Shown here in pieces: positions 44,154 through 55,561 of a stretch of DNA of 64,000 nucleotides. How positions within the stretch are numbered: the first letter of the stretch is position 1; each line of letters opens with the position of its first letter. The notes beneath the pieces are model-generated. The model searched no databases. It was not told the origin of the DNA and saw nothing but the letters and a program-made list of their open reading frames with translations. Origin of the DNA: Shewanella marinintestina (GTDB lineage Bacteria; Pseudomonadota; Gammaproteobacteria; Enterobacterales; Shewanellaceae). The stretch lies in the NCBI RefSeq assembly GCF_023283845.1, contig NZ_JAKILC010000004.1:124001-188000 (forward strand), written 5' to 3'. The translations under genes were made by a program, and so were the position numbers.

Positions 44154-47100
44154 ATGGATATGAGCAGACTTCGTACCTTTCGTAGCCGAATTTTAGCGCA
44201 AATGGCCTTGCCATTGATTGCGATAATGGCTGTAGTTTTCAGTGTAAATGCTTGGTTTAATTATCAAGCAGAAGAGCGTGATATTTATGCTCACCTCGGC
44301 CAAAAAGCACAAAACGTTGCCTTGCGTATTCAACATTTTTTACAAGGAGCAGAAACCAATACCGCCTCGATAGCTGATTTTTTGGCTCAAGCCGATAAAC
44401 AGGAATTACTTGCTGATAAGAACAAGCTGCACGACATACTGACTCGACGCTTAGACAGGCATCCAGACTATTACGGCAGTGCTATTGCTTTCCAACGATT
44501 TTTTATTGAAAACCGTGAGCTCTATGCTCCTTATGTATACCGTAACGATGGCCAGATAGAGTTACTCGATATCGGTGTCGATAGTTATGACTACACCAAT
44601 GGAGATTGGGATTGGTGGAGCAAGGCCATCGTGAACCAAAATGGTTTTTGGTCAGAGCCTTACCTTGATGAGGGCGCAAGCGATGTAATGATGATCAGTT
44701 ATTCATTGCCCTTTGGTCAAAGTCCCTCTTTTGACGGCGTTGTGACCGTCGATTTAGGCCTAAATAACCTGCCGAAGATGGTAGAAACTTCTGCTAAACG
44801 CCTCGTGATTATTAATGACAGGGGTCAGCTGATTTACCACCATAACCGCAGTTTATTATTACAAAATAGCAGTGAAAAGTGGCTGTCTCCCTCTAAAGAT
44901 AATCAAAGTTTTCTCGATCTAGCCAATCAAGGTAAATCAGGTTTTACTCATATAGAAGATAGTTTGGGGGAACGCTTCCTTGCGAGCGTGGCAGTGGTAC
45001 CAGTGCTTAATTGGCGGGTGATTTTAATGACGCCTGAGGAAGAGCTGCATAATGAGTTTTTAAAAGGGTTTATTACGTTAGTACTTAACTTACTGTTGTT
45101 CTCGATTATTTTATTTTTAACCGGCTACGTTACCGCAAGCAGGTTGACTCGTCCTATTGAAGAGCTTGAATCAGGGATTATGGCGTTTGGTGCTGGTGAC
45201 GCTAAACGTATTGAAAAGCCCAAAGGGGCTGCGAGTGAAATCGTTACCTTAACCGATAAGTTTAATGATATGGCTGAGGTGCTGGCGGAGCGAGAAGCGG
45301 CGTTGCTTGACTCTCGCGGTAACCGTTTTGCCAAGTTGATTGATGGCATGAGCGATAAATCATTTTATTGTTCACTAGGGCCCTCTGGTGAAATTGTTCG
45401 AGTTAGCGAAGGGGTGGAAAAGGTTCTAGGCGTATCGCCTGACCTACTAAAGCGCAAATATCAGCGCATGTTTTCTGATAACCCAATTAACGAGCAAAAC
45501 TGGCAATATATGGATAAGGCGCTAAAAGGTGAAAATGTGCCGCCTCACCAAATAGAAATGATTGATGCCAGTGGAGCTACTCGTCATCTTGATGTGTTTA
45601 TGCAGCCACTGCTTTCTGACAGGCAAGAGTTATTGTCGGTGGAGATGCTGTTTAATGATGTCAGTGAGCAGTTCTCTGCAGCTGCTTGGTCAAATGCGGT
45701 ATTAGAATCCGCACCAGAGGCGATGTTAATTGTCGATGAGTCTGGTCAGTTAATCTTTACTAATAGCCGTTGTCAGCTGCTGTTTGGTTACGATGAAGCG
45801 CAGATGAAAACCATGACCGTGGATAAATTGGTGCCAGAAGCTAATCGTAGCGGGCATGCAGCGCAGCGAGCCAAGTTTGTGGCAGAAGGTCGTGACCGCA
45901 AAATGGGCCTAGGTATGGGCGCAACCTTAATGGCTATTAAGGCTGATGGCAGTGAGTTTCCTGTAGAAATTAGTCTTGGGTTATTGCCAGAAGATGAAGA
46001 GGGCAAGCGTCAGGTTGCTGCAACAGTGCGCGACATGACGTTAGAGCTAGCCACAGCACAACGAATTAAAGACAGTGAAAACCGTTTTCGCGGTCTAGTG
46101 ACCAATATTCCGGGGGCGGTGTATCGCACGCGAATTGATGAGTCTTGGCTGATGGAATATGTCAGCGATAATATTAGCGATATTACCGGTTTTCCCGCTT
46201 CTGACTTTATCGAAAATACCGGCCGTAGCTATGCCAACTTAATACTGGAGCAAGATAGAGATTTCGCGCGACAGACTATTGAAGAAGCCCTTTTAGAGCA
46301 AAAGAGTTTTGAAGTGCAATATCGTATAAAGCATCGTGATGGCAGCATTCATTGGGTGCATGAAAAAGGCAAAGCGATTTACGATGATAACGCCGTTGCG
46401 CTTTGGTTTGATGGCAGTATTAATGACATCACCAGCAGTAAAATTGCGCAAGAGGAGATCGCGCAGTCTCAGCAGCAACTCGAAACGATTACCGAATCCA
46501 TTCCAAGTACTGTGTATCAAATGCATTGGTGCAGTGATACAGAGCGTACTTTTACCTTTTTATCAAGCGCCTGTATTGCCACTTTAGGCTTTCACCGTGA
46601 TGAAGTGCTGAATAACTTTGACCGAGTGGCAGAGTGTATTGTTAGTGAAGAGCGATCCCATATTATAGAGGCGCTATCAGGTAAAAGCAGTAAAGGGCTG
46701 CAATGGACTGAAGAGTTTAGGTATCGCCACCCAATAGGGGATATTCGTTGGCTACAAGCTGGCGCTCATGGTGAGCTACAGAATGACGGCTGTATTATCT
46801 GGAACGGTTACCTTATGGATATTAGCGACCGTAAACAAATTGATAAGGACTTAGAGGAACGGGAAGCCCATTTTAGAGCGCTATTTGATAATGCAGGTAT
46901 CGGCATTGTAAATGTCGATGAGAATGGCGTGGTATTAGATTGCAACGAGCAATTTAGTCAATATATGCAATGTACAACTGATGAGATAAAAGGCCGCTCT
47001 TTCTTTGACTATCAATTTGATGCCGACCGTGATGCCACAAGAACCTTGTTTAAAGAGCTGACTGTTAACGGTAATGATTGTTTAACTTGCGAAGTGCGTT

Positions 47101-49460
47101 TGGTTAACCATGCATCCAAGTGTATTTGGATGGATTTGACCTTAACGCGATTACAAAATTCACAAGGCGAACTCAATTCGGTAGTGTTATCCATGGCTAA
47201 CATCACCTCATTAAAGCACCTTTCTCAAGAGTTAACTCAAGCCAAAGATAGCGCTGACGCTGCCAGCCAAGCTAAGAGCGACTTCTTAGCTAATATGTCC
47301 CACGAGATCCGCACGCCAATGAATGCCATTATTGGTATGTCACAGCTTTGTTTGCAGACTGATTTGGACTCTAAGCAGCAAAATTACGTACAAAAAATTG
47401 ACCGCGCCTCTAAGTCTCTGCTTGGGATCATTAATGATATTCTCGATTTTTCTAAGATTGAAGCAGGCAAGCTTGATATTGAGTCTGTGCCGTTCCAACT
47501 CGATACCATGCTCGAAGATTTGAGCGATATGTTCTCAACCAAAGCTGCTGATAAGCAACTAGAGTTGATGTTTGCTGTTGCCCCGAATATCCCAAGACAC
47601 CTCGAGGGCGATCCTCTGCGCTTAAGCCAAGTGCTTATCAATTTAATGAATAACGCGATTAAGTTTACTGAGCAAGGTGAAGTCTTGCTGTCGATTAGCC
47701 AATTGGAGCAAGTCGATAACCATATTATGCTCAAGTTTAGTGTGCGTGATAGTGGTATTGGGTTAATGGAGGAGCAGCGTAATAAACTGTTTAAGTCATT
47801 TAGCCAAGCCGACACATCTACCACACGTCGCTATGGCGGTACTGGACTCGGGCTGGCGATAAGCAAGCAGTTAGTCGAGCTTATGGGGGGGGAGATCGGA
47901 GTCGAGAGCCAGTTTGGTTACGGCAGTACTTTTTACTTTACCGTAGGGCTTAAGGTTGCAGATAAGAAGCTATTAAAGGTTAAGCAAGAAGTTGAAGGCA
48001 TGCGTATTTTAGTGGCCGATGATAATGCCACTGCACGAGACATATTGCGCACTACTTTAGATAACATGGGCTTTAAGGTCGATGTCGTCAAAAGTGGTCT
48101 TGAAGCGGTTGAACGCTGCCAAACTCAGGACTATCCGGTTGCACTTATCGATTGGCTTATGCCCGAGATGGACGGGCTTGAAGCCGCGCAAAAGATCTTA
48201 TCCGACCACAGTAACCCGCCTAAAATTCTTATTGTTTCGGCTCATGCTAATAGCGAGTTTACCGAGCAAATCGCCAATAGTGATATCGCAGGCTTTATCA
48301 CTAAACCTATTAGCGCCTCGCGATTACTTGACGGCATTATGTCGTCCTTGGGTAAAAACGGGGCTATGCCAGTCAGGCGTAGCGGAGTGGCGGTGAGTCA
48401 AGAACTGCTAGCGCAATTAAAGGGTAAACGTGTGTTGTTGGTCGAGGACAATGACATGAACCAAGAGGTCGCCAGCGAGTTTTTAGAGCAAGTTGGTATA
48501 GTGCTGTCGATTGCCGAAAATGGTCAAGTGGCGCTTGAAAAACTGGCGCTACAAAGTTTCGACCTAGTATTAATGGATTGCCAAATGCCAGTAATGGATG
48601 GTTATCAAGCAACACAAGCACTTAGAAAAATCCCTAATTTGTCAGACTTACCGGTAATCGCTATGACGGCTAATGCCATGGCAGGCGATCGCGAGATGTG
48701 TTTGCGCGCAGGCATGAATGACCATATTGCCAAGCCGATAGAGATATCGCTGCTCTATACTACATTATTGCACTATTTGTCAGACGATAAGAGTGCTGAA
48801 ACCACCCTTGAAATCGCAGAGCAGGAACCAACTGAAGACGTTAACTTTTGGCCAACTCACCAAGCAATTGATGTCGATAAAGGTTTGCAACTGGTGCAAA
48901 ACTCAGTGCGCCTTTATAGGCGGATCTTTGAGCGTTTTCACTCAGGTCAACAAGATATTGTTGCTCAAATTAAGCACGCTTTAAGTCAAGAACAGGTAGA
49001 CGATGCTATTCGTTATGCGCATACCTTAAAAGGCGTGTCAGGCAATTTGTACTCGGCTCAATTGGCGGAGCTTGCAAGGCAGATTGAGAGCAAATTGATA
49101 GAGTCTGCAACCGCGGATGTCAGCGCCGAACTGACAGAGTTATCAGCGCTAATTGAATCGGTTTGTAAAGCGATTGAAGACTGGAGTGCCTTGTTAAATC
49201 AAGATATGGGCGTAGCAGTGAGTGCTTCGAGTGAAGCGCTCATGTCGGAGTCTGAACTTGCTGAGGCTGTAGCGAGTTTACTGCAGATGTTAGAAGATGC
49301 GGATGCCGATGCTGTGGATAAAATGCACACCATTCGTGCCCACGTATCCGAGTCCTTGTGGCAGAAAATGAGCCCAGCAGTCAGTATGGTTAATAGCTAT
49401 CAGTTTGATGAGGCTGCTGAATTAATTGAAGCCCTTTTTAGGGAGCAACTTACGCCTTAA
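44154..49460 (+). CDS. Hybrid histidine kinase: Cache, HAMP, five PAS, HisKA-HATPase, two REC, HPt
   Basis: 1768 residues. Helices at ~17-37 and ~308-328 flank a Cache-type periplasmic sensor ([20 protein letters not shown]). HAMP comes next, then five PAS folds beginning near 395, 515, 640, 775 and 900 ([20 protein letters not shown] is the last). The dimerisation site [18 protein letters not shown] has the phospho-His 1050, and the ATPase follows ([22 protein letters not shown]). Two receivers carry Asp1333 and Asp1475. An HPt domain ends the protein ([12 protein letters not shown], His1623). The full phosphorelay is present. The HD-GYP regulator 181 bp downstream is the likely target. Confidence 0.92.
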   Translation: MDMSRLRTFRSRILAQMALPLIAIMAVVFSVNAWFNYQAEERDIYAHLGQKAQNVALRIQHFLQGAETNTASIADFLAQADKQELLADKNKLHDILTRRLDRHPDYYGSAIAFQRFFIENRELYAPYVYRNDGQIELLDIGVDSYDYTNGDWDWWSKAIVNQNGFWSEPYLDEGASDVMMISYSLPFGQSPSFDGVVTVDLGLNNLPKMVETSAKRLVIINDRGQLIYHHNRSLLLQNSSEKWLSPSKDNQSFLDLANQGKSGFTHIEDSLGERFLASVAVVPVLNWRVILMTPEEELHNEFLKGFITLVLNLLLFSIILFLTGYVTASRLTRPIEELESGIMAFGAGDAKRIEKPKGAASEIVTLTDKFNDMAEVLAEREAALLDSRGNRFAKLIDGMSDKSFYCSLGPSGEIVRVSEGVEKVLGVSPDLLKRKYQRMFSDNPINEQNWQYMDKALKGENVPPHQIEMIDASGATRHLDVFMQPLLSDRQELLSVEMLFNDVSEQFSAAAWSNAVLESAPEAMLIVDESGQLIFTNSRCQLLFGYDEAQMKTMTVDKLVPEANRSGHAAQRAKFVAEGRDRKMGLGMGATLMAIKADGSEFPVEISLGLLPEDEEGKRQVAATVRDMTLELATAQRIKDSENRFRGLVTNIPGAVYRTRIDESWLMEYVSDNISDITGFPASDFIENTGRSYANLILEQDRDFARQTIEEALLEQKSFEVQYRIKHRDGSIHWVHEKGKAIYDDNAVALWFDGSINDITSSKIAQEEIAQSQQQLETITESIPSTVYQMHWCSDTERTFTFLSSACIATLGFHRDEVLNNFDRVAECIVSEERSHIIEALSGKSSKGLQWTEEFRYRHPIGDIRWLQAGAHGELQNDGCIIWNGYLMDISDRKQIDKDLEEREAHFRALFDNAGIGIVNVDENGVVLDCNEQFSQYMQCTTDEIKGRSFFDYQFDADRDATRTLFKELTVNGNDCLTCEVRLVNHASKCIWMDLTLTRLQNSQGELNSVVLSMANITSLKHLSQELTQAKDSADAASQAKSDFLANMSHEIRTPMNAIIGMSQLCLQTDLDSKQQNYVQKIDRASKSLLGIINDILDFSKIEAGKLDIESVPFQLDTMLEDLSDMFSTKAADKQLELMFAVAPNIPRHLEGDPLRLSQVLINLMNNAIKFTEQGEVLLSISQLEQVDNHIMLKFSVRDSGIGLMEEQRNKLFKSFSQADTSTTRRYGGTGLGLAISKQLVELMGGEIGVESQFGYGSTFYFTVGLKVADKKLLKVKQEVEGMRILVADDNATARDILRTTLDNMGFKVDVVKSGLEAVERCQTQDYPVALIDWLMPEMDGLEAAQKILSDHSNPPKILIVSAHANSEFTEQIANSDIAGFITKPISASRLLDGIMSSLGKNGAMPVRRSGVAVSQELLAQLKGKRVLLVEDNDMNQEVASEFLEQVGIVLSIAENGQVALEKLALQSFDLVLMDCQMPVMDGYQATQALRKIPNLSDLPVIAMTANAMAGDREMCLRAGMNDHIAKPIEISLLYTTLLHYLSDDKSAETTLEIAEQEPTEDVNFWPTHQAIDVDKGLQLVQNSVRLYRRIFERFHSGQQDIVAQIKHALSQEQVDDAIRYAHTLKGVSGNLYSAQLAELARQIESKLIESATADVSAELTELSALIESVCKAIEDWSALLNQDMGVAVSASSEALMSESELAEAVASLLQMLEDADADAVDKMHTIRAHVSESLWQKMSPAVSMVNSYQFDEAAELIEALFREQLTP

Positions 49461-49641
49461 TGACTCATTTTGAGACATTGATTGCGATACTTTCTGGTTT
49501 GAGGTTTACCTACTGAGGATATTTGCTTGGCTATACTTGGTGGACACCATTGCGCCCGAGAGGGGGATGCAATAGACCTAAATAGATGATGTTTTTATTT
49601 TGCTTATGATAGTGCTTCAAGTCTAAAGGAGATAAGGCTTA

Positions 49642-50661
49642 ATGGACAAAGCAACCATTTTAGTTGTGGACGACACACCAGAGAACATAGATATCTTGGT
49701 AGGGATCCTAGCGCCCAACTATAAAGTGAAAGTGGCGATTGATGGTCCCAAGGCATTAGCATTAGCGGTCAAAACACTGCCTGATATTATTCTTTTAGAT
49801 GTGATGATGCCTGGCATGAATGGTTATGAAGTGTGTAAACGGCTTAAGCTTGAGCCATTAACCAGTCATATACCGGTGATTTTTGTCACCGCCCTTAGTG
49901 ATGTTGCCGATGAAACCCAAGGTTTTGAGCTTGGTGCGGTGGACTATATCACTAAGCCTGTGAGTGCTCCTGTAGTAAAAGCGCGAGTGAAAACTCATTT
50001 AGCCTTGTATGATCAAAAACGATTACTTGAGCAAGAAGTTAAAGCACGTACCAAGGAGCTGGAAGAAACCCGCTTTGAGATTATTCGTCGCCTTGGTCGC
50101 GCAGCAGAATATAAAGATAATGAAACTGGCTTACACGTAGTAAGAATGAGCCATTATGCTCGCTTACTGGCAATTGAATCGGGCTTACCCGCTCAATATT
50201 GTGAGTTGATTTATAACGCCGCACCTATGCATGATATAGGTAAAATTGGTACGCCAGACTCTATTTTAAAAAAGCCCGACAAGCTTAATGAAGAAGAGTG
50301 GCAAGAGATGCAACGCCATGCAGAAATTGGCGCTGAAATCATTGGTGAACATAGTGACCCATTACTAGAAATGGCACGTAGAATTGCAATTAGTCACCAT
50401 GAAAAATGGGATGGCAGTGGTTACCCACATGGTTTAGCTGGCACCGATATTCCGATAGAGGGGCGCATTATCGCAATAGCGGATGTATTTGATGCGCTAA
50501 CATCAATTCGCCCTTATAAAAAAGCCTGGTCTGTAGAAGAAACCGTTACGCTAATTGAGAATGAATCAGGCAAGCATTTTGATCCCGAGTTGGTAGAGCA
50601 TTTTAAGCAAGTTGTGGATGAGGCGATAAAAATCCGCGATAGCTATGGCGAAAATACGTAG
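49642..50661 (+). CDS. REC-HD-GYP response regulator (c-di-GMP phosphodiesterase)
   Basis: 339 residues. The receiver is at 1-125 with the phospho-Asp in PDIILLDVMMPGMNGYEV. The HD-GYP domain follows from ~150, with its metal ligands in PMHDIGKIGTPD and HHEKWDGSGYPHGL and the full GYP signature. Such RpfG-like proteins degrade c-di-GMP when phosphorylated. It is preceded by AGGAGATAAGGCTTA (GGAG about 10 bases upstream) and follows the hybrid kinase. Confidence 0.92.
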   Translation: MDKATILVVDDTPENIDILVGILAPNYKVKVAIDGPKALALAVKTLPDIILLDVMMPGMNGYEVCKRLKLEPLTSHIPVIFVTALSDVADETQGFELGAVDYITKPVSAPVVKARVKTHLALYDQKRLLEQEVKARTKELEETRFEIIRRLGRAAEYKDNETGLHVVRMSHYARLLAIESGLPAQYCELIYNAAPMHDIGKIGTPDSILKKPDKLNEEEWQEMQRHAEIGAEIIGEHSDPLLEMARRIAISHHEKWDGSGYPHGLAGTDIPIEGRIIAIADVFDALTSIRPYKKAWSVEETVTLIENESGKHFDPELVEHFKQVVDEAIKIRDSYGENT

Positions 50662-50699
50662 TGGCATTACTGAATCGGCATAACTTTGTATGAGTTAGC

Positions 50700-50725
50700 A
50701 AAAAGGCGCATTAAGCGCCTTTTTT
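50700..50725. terminator. Terminator between HD-GYP gene and ygfZ
   Basis: AGGCGC-ATTAA-GCGCCT with A run before and T run after; works for both convergent genes. Confidence 0.9.
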
Positions 50726-50758
50726 ATTAACTAACAGAAGTCAGGTATTAACTGCAGC

Positions 50759-51730
50759 TTAGTCTTGTTCTTCTAGCGAGTATGGCAATGCGATAAGGCT
50801 AAGTTCTGAAGCTTCATCACCAGCAATTCTTAATTTCGCATCAAGTTCAGTGTCGTTAGCCAATACAGCTGTTAGCAATATTTGGCCATCACGTTGTACG
50901 CTTTCAATAATGTTACCTGCACGGCGGAAGCCTTCGCCATCTTCTAAGGCGATTTCAAGTTGGCTGTCACTTGTTAATGGCGTAGATACGTTGCCGCTTA
51001 CAATATAGAGTGCGCGCTTATTACCGCCGCGATACTTCATACGTGCTACCGTTTCTTGTCCCATGTAGCAGCCTTTCTTAAAGCTAATACCATTAACCGC
51101 CTGCACATTACACATTTGCGGTACAAACTGGCCTTGGTGGGCTGCGGCAATATTTGGGTAGCCAGCTAATACTTCCAGTGTTTGCCATGCGCTAGCATCA
51201 AAGATTGGCTGCTCGATTTTGGCGATTAGTGCATCGCTATCAGTTCTATCGATAGCTAGGATATAACGGCCGTTATCATGAATAATCATGCCATTATCAA
51301 TCAAGGTTAGTTCAGCATTAAGCTCACCAAACTGTGTGGTTAACCAAGCTTTAGCTTGTTCGCCCGCAACACCTAGCAGTAACCAAGAGTCAGTGACGTC
51401 GGCTAAATCAGCTTTGCTAAATACTGCGTACTTTTGCAGTTGCGGCAAGTCTAAAGCTAAGGTGTCTTTTGGCATCAGCAAAAATAGCGTGTCGTCTTTA
51501 GCAAAGGTTCTAAAGGTCGCTAGCATTTTACCTTTAGGGTCGCAGTGTGCGCCCCAGCGCCATTGGTCACTTTCTAGCGAGCTAATATCGGTAGTGACTT
51601 GGCCGTGAATAAAGCTGCGACCTTGCTCACCTGTTACTGACATTAAGCCTAGGTGGGTTAACTCTGAAAAAAGGAGAACAGGCTGTTGTTCGTTAAGAGG
51701 CCAAGTTGGCTGAGAAGTTGACAGCGTCAT
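50759..51730 (-). CDS. ygfZ: Folate-binding Fe-S cluster/tRNA-modification protein YgfZ
   Basis: 323 residues from ATG 51730 (the frame extends to 51793 but that N-terminus is not conserved). GcvT-like fold with the family signature KGCYMGQE and the folate-binding region GEQGRSFIHGQVTTDISSLE. YgfZ assists repair or assembly of certain Fe-S enzymes and tRNA thiolation, using tetrahydrofolate. Confidence 0.92.
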   Translation of the reverse strand: MTLSTSQPTWPLNEQQPVLLFSELTHLGLMSVTGEQGRSFIHGQVTTDISSLESDQWRWGAHCDPKGKMLATFRTFAKDDTLFLLMPKDTLALDLPQLQKYAVFSKADLADVTDSWLLLGVAGEQAKAWLTTQFGELNAELTLIDNGMIIHDNGRYILAIDRTDSDALIAKIEQPIFDASAWQTLEVLAGYPNIAAAHQGQFVPQMCNVQAVNGISFKKGCYMGQETVARMKYRGGNKRALYIVSGNVSTPLTSDSQLEIALEDGEGFRRAGNIIESVQRDGQILLTAVLANDTELDAKLRIAGDEASELSLIALPYSLEEQD

Positions 51731-51825
51731 GCGAGAGTCCAAGAAGTAAACCAATAAGGACAATGATTGTACCGCTAATTTTTTACTCTGCAAGCGCAGT
51801 AGCTCAAACTCTTTGTGCTTAGGTT

Positions 51826-51864
51826 GATAAAAATAAAGGCCGTATAAAGTGATTTATACGGCCT
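51826..51864 (-). terminator. Terminator after serA
   Basis: AGGCCGTATAAA (51837-51848) pairs perfectly with TTTATACGGCCT (51853-51864) over GTGA. On the minus strand it is followed by TTTATTTTTATC. Confidence 0.88.
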
Positions 51865-51913
51865 AATGTTGCGCTATTAGGTTTGTGCTAACGCATTTGG
51901 TTTACTGCTTCAA

Positions 51914-53143
51914 TCAGTGAAGTAAACGGGTTCTAATCGTGCCTTCAATTGCTTGCAACTCAACTAAGGCTTCATCAGCTTGATCTGAGTCTACTTCCAT
52001 CACTACATAACCAATTTCAGCGGTAGTTTGTAGATACTGAGCAGCAATGTTGATACCTTTCTCTGCAAACGCCGAGTTAATCTTGATTAGAATACCTGGG
52101 CGGTTGTGGTGAATGTGCAGTAAGCGTGACGTACCAGTATGCTGCGCAAGAGACACCTCAGGGAAGTTAACTGCTGTCATGGTAGAGCCATTATCAGAGT
52201 ACTTAGCCAGTTTACCAGCAACTTCAATACCGATGTTTTCTTGTGCTTCTGCTGTGCTGCCACCTACATGAGGCGTTAGTAACACGTTATCTAGGCCACG
52301 TAATGGACTGATAAACTCATCATCATTTGACTTAGGTTCAACTGGGAATACGTCGATAGCCGCGCCAGCAAGATGATTTTCTTTTAGCGATGCAGCTAAA
52401 GCATCAATATCGACTACTGTGCCGCGAGAAGCATTAATTAAAATACTGCCTTTACGCATATTGGCTAACTCTTCAAAGCCAATCATGTTTTTAGTTTGTG
52501 GTGTCTCAGGTACGTGCAAACTTACTACATCAGAAATAGACAATAGTTGCTGTAATGAATGCACTTGTTGAGCGTTTCCTAGTGGTAGCTTGTCTTCAAT
52601 ATCGAAGAAAATCACTCGCATACCTAAGGTTTCAGCCAGAATACCTAGCTGAGTACCAATATGACCGTAACCGATAACACCTAAAGTTTTGCCACGAGCT
52701 TCATAGCTGCCTGAAGCGCTTTTTAGCCAGCCGCCGCGGTGAGCTAGCGCGTTACGTTCAGGGATCCCACGTAGCAGCATGATTATTTCGCCTAATACTA
52801 ATTCGGCTACGCTGCGAGTGTTAGAGAACGGGGCGTTAAACACAGGTACACCCAGTTTTTCAGCCGCCTTAAGGCTGACTTGATTGGTGCCAATACAGAA
52901 ACAACCAATGCCAACTAATTTTTCAGCGCGGGATAATACATCTTCAGTCAATTGGGTACGGGATCGAATACCAATGAAATGTGCATCTTTAACGGCAGCA
53001 TGAAGCTCGTCTTCAGCAAGTGATGCTTTGTGATATTCGATATTGGTGTAACCGGCACGTTCAAATACATCTACCGCAGATTGGTGGACGCCTTCCAACA
53101 GCAGGATCTTAATTTTATCCTTGTCCAGCGAATGTTTCGCCAT
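51914..53143 (-). CDS. serA: D-3-phosphoglycerate dehydrogenase
   Basis: 409 residues, NAD-dependent, first step of serine synthesis. N-terminal region KIKILLLEGVHQSAVDVFE; nucleotide-binding loop GVIGYGHIGTQLG near residue 154; catalytic Arg in INASRGTVVD and Glu/His in FPVEPKSNDDE and LTPHVGGSTAEAQ. The C-terminal ACT domain (HNRPGILIKINSAFAEKGIN) binds serine for feedback inhibition. Length matches E. coli SerA (410). Confidence 0.97.
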   Translation of the reverse strand: MAKHSLDKDKIKILLLEGVHQSAVDVFERAGYTNIEYHKASLAEDELHAAVKDAHFIGIRSRTQLTEDVLSRAEKLVGIGCFCIGTNQVSLKAAEKLGVPVFNAPFSNTRSVAELVLGEIIMLLRGIPERNALAHRGGWLKSASGSYEARGKTLGVIGYGHIGTQLGILAETLGMRVIFFDIEDKLPLGNAQQVHSLQQLLSISDVVSLHVPETPQTKNMIGFEELANMRKGSILINASRGTVVDIDALAASLKENHLAGAAIDVFPVEPKSNDDEFISPLRGLDNVLLTPHVGGSTAEAQENIGIEVAGKLAKYSDNGSTMTAVNFPEVSLAQHTGTSRLLHIHHNRPGILIKINSAFAEKGINIAAQYLQTTAEIGYVVMEVDSDQADEALVELQAIEGTIRTRLLH

Positions 53144-53399
53144 GATTTATGTACCCTTTTAGTTTATATGTATTATGTATACTTAATGCCACCGCAGAGA
53201 CGACTAAACTCTACGTTGTAGGAGTGGTTTGGGTATAGACTATCAATGTACTAAGGACTGCAAAGCTTCGACAATAGATATTTACGTCAAAAGCGTAACA
53301 GAGGTAACAAAGTAGCACTTTTTTTTGGTGCTGTGGAGGGCTAGATGGCTAAAGTGTTTATTCTTAAATTAGAACAATATGGTATATGAGGGCATTATT

Positions 53400-54014
53400 T
53401 TGCATAAAAGCACTGTGTGGCTAGTGATATTCTTCGCTGTATTGATTTGGTCAGGGATTAACCCGAAAGATCAATTTACCTGGTTTTTAGAAGTGGCACC
53501 GGCAATCGTTGCCTTGCCGATTTTAATCTTTACTCGTAAAAGCTTTACGTTAACCAGTTTAGCCTACGTATTGATTTTAATTCATTGCGTGATTCTGATG
53601 GTGGGCGGGCATTATACCTATGCCGAAGTCCCTCTATTTGACTGGATTGCCGATTGGACGGGGGGGGATCGTAATAACTACGATAAGGTTGGTCACTTTG
53701 CTCAAGGCTTTATCCCTGCGCTGTTAGCTCGTGAAGTGTTTATTCGCCTAAGTGTGGTTAAGGTTGGCGCTTGGTGTAATTTCTTAGCTATCTGTTTCGC
53801 ATTAGCATTTTCTGCTTTTTATGAGCTAATTGAGTGGTGGGTTGCCGAGCTTACCGGTGAAGATGCCGAAGCGTTTTTAGGTACTCAAGGTTATGTTTGG
53901 GACACGCAATCAGATATGGCAATGGCACTTATTGGGGCGATTGCTGCTATGGTATTGCTAAGTCGTTTGCATGATAAGCAATTGAGTGCAAAACTAGCAG
54001 AGTCTAAATCGTAA
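53400..54014 (+). CDS. DUF2238 (YjdF-like) inner-membrane protein
   Basis: 204 residues from TTG 53400, which has GAGGG seven bases upstream; ATG 53379 gives 211 residues but no ribosome site. Five or six membrane helices (VWLVIFFAVLIWSGI; TSLAYVLILIHCVILMVG; FLAICFALAFSAFYELI; MALIGAIAAMVLLS). Conserved YDKVGHFAQGF and FYELIEWWVAELTGE fit DUF2238. Function unknown. An eight-G run (53660-53667) encodes part of WTGGDR. Confidence 0.83.
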   Translation: MHKSTVWLVIFFAVLIWSGINPKDQFTWFLEVAPAIVALPILIFTRKSFTLTSLAYVLILIHCVILMVGGHYTYAEVPLFDWIADWTGGDRNNYDKVGHFAQGFIPALLAREVFIRLSVVKVGAWCNFLAICFALAFSAFYELIEWWVAELTGEDAEAFLGTQGYVWDTQSDMAMALIGAIAAMVLLSRLHDKQLSAKLAESKS

Positions 54015-54232
54015 GAGGTTAAACCACTCTAGCGCAGCATCAGGGTCGTAAACTCTGTATACTTCTGTTGCTTTTAGCCGAACACATGATGTGATCGGCG
54101 TAAATGTTTAAAATAATGCCTTAGTCATTTCTGTTTCAAGTCGGCAAGCTCTTAGCGGTTCTGAGTTATTCAGAACTTCCACAGAGCTTGTTCTATTTAG
54201 CGGACAGGCAAAACTTTTCAGGGAGAAAAGTG

Positions 54233-54907
54233 ATGAACAAAATTGACGAGATAGTCTTCCTTCATCAAATGGCGTCCCCTTGTCATTTGGCCATACTTGC
54301 AGACTCAATCGGATTGAAAACGCGAGTAGTATCAGACGTTGAGCAACTCGAACATAACAGTAATAAAAGCTGCTTTTACCTGGTTTCACAGCAAGGTGCA
54401 GCCCTCGACAGCAACGGTATTCCATTAGTCGCCACTCAGTTGGTTAAACATGTTCCAGTGGCACTTTATCAAGTGGACCGAGATAGGTTAAATGGTGAGG
54501 CGGCATTGCTAAGTGGTATTAGCGGTTTACTATTTTTAGATGAGCGTATGGATCTGCTGTTAACCGGGTTGAAAAAAATGCTCGATGATGAACTGTGGTT
54601 TGATAGACCTTTGCTTAGTAAGGTCTTTAAGCACCTGGTGAGTAAGGTTGATGTGTCGAGCAACCTAGCAAATGAAAGCTCTGAAACTTTAGAAGTGCTG
54701 ACAAATCGTGAGAAAACGATTATTCAACTGGTTTCGAGTGGTGCACGCAACAAAGAGATTGCTACTAAACTTAGTATCAGTGAGCATACCGTTAAAGCGC
54801 ATATATCTTCTATTTTTCGCAAAACTCAAGCCAGAAACCGAGTCGAATTATTACGCTGGGCGCAGTCGTTCCAGAGTCATCTAGATCTGTTCGCTTTGAG
54901 TCATTAA
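54233..54907 (+). CDS. LuxR-family regulator, CsgD-like
   Basis: 224 residues from ATG 54233 (GGGAG eight bases upstream; the frame extends to 54188). The N-terminal receiver-like part (VFLHQMASPCHLAILADSIG) lacks an obvious phospho-Asp. The C-terminal LuxR helix-turn-helix is LTNREKTIIQLVSSGARNKE then ISEHTVKAHISSIFRKTQAR, which resembles CsgD. CsgD-type regulators switch on curli and matrix. No csg gene is next to it here. Confidence 0.82.
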   Translation: MNKIDEIVFLHQMASPCHLAILADSIGLKTRVVSDVEQLEHNSNKSCFYLVSQQGAALDSNGIPLVATQLVKHVPVALYQVDRDRLNGEAALLSGISGLLFLDERMDLLLTGLKKMLDDELWFDRPLLSKVFKHLVSKVDVSSNLANESSETLEVLTNREKTIIQLVSSGARNKEIATKLSISEHTVKAHISSIFRKTQARNRVELLRWAQSFQSHLDLFALSH

Positions 54908-55561
54908 TCACAACGTAGTGATTATATAGTGCTGTTCTTGCTATAAGCCTATGGCCTGCCGCTGAATTGCGGTAGGCGTTATCTACCATCATATAAAGAC
55001 ACTTTATCGGCTTATACTTGCTAAAAGCTCCAGCTATTTTTAAAAACGCCGGCGCTTAGCTCTATTTATTCGCTAGTTATCTATGTAGCGTCTAGGTTGA
55101 TGAATTTATGATACAGAGATTAATGACTGTTTTAGCGGAATTTAATCTTGGTTTAATTGAATGCAATGAATAATAGCGTATCTCATGGTAAGTGCTGAAA
55201 ATGTGGCTTTAGCAGTAAAATTATTATTTAGAGTTTATTTTTCCAGTTATAAACTTTCAGTTTTGTTGTTAGTTGATCTGTTTTTGTTCTGTTTTACTCG
55301 CAACAACCCCTTTCGTTAAATCTTAATTAGCTCTTTCAAATGTTGCTTTAGGTGGCTTTTTGTTTGGGGATGGTTGCCACCTTGTTTGGTTGATGTTTGG
55401 TTAGTATTGCCATTAGGTTCTATCATTTTTATTAGCTATCAATTCTCGCCATTAACCGCTAAAAATCATATTTATCTAAGCTAAATTGTCGCTATATCCT
55501 TGCAGCAAATTGCCGGCTGTATACACTGCGGACACATCAAGATTTAAATGGTAATAAAGTT
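54908..55561. other. Long intergenic region, CsgD-like gene to nucleoside transporter
   Basis: About 650 bp. A GC-rich hairpin is at 54954-54977 and a second inverted repeat (AGGTGGC / GCCACCT) at 55350-55382. I see no credible ORF and no curli gene remnants. It must contain the transporter promoter. Confidence 0.5.
54954..54977 (+). terminator. Stem-loop after the CsgD-like gene
   Basis: GCCTGCCGC-TGAATT-GCGGTAGGC with one G-U pair; only a modest T tract after it. Confidence 0.55.

Noticed and set aside
55080..55160. 21-residue ORF (MIQRLMTVLAEFNLG...) in the gap after the CsgD-like gene
   Set aside because: No ribosome site and no features; chance frame.
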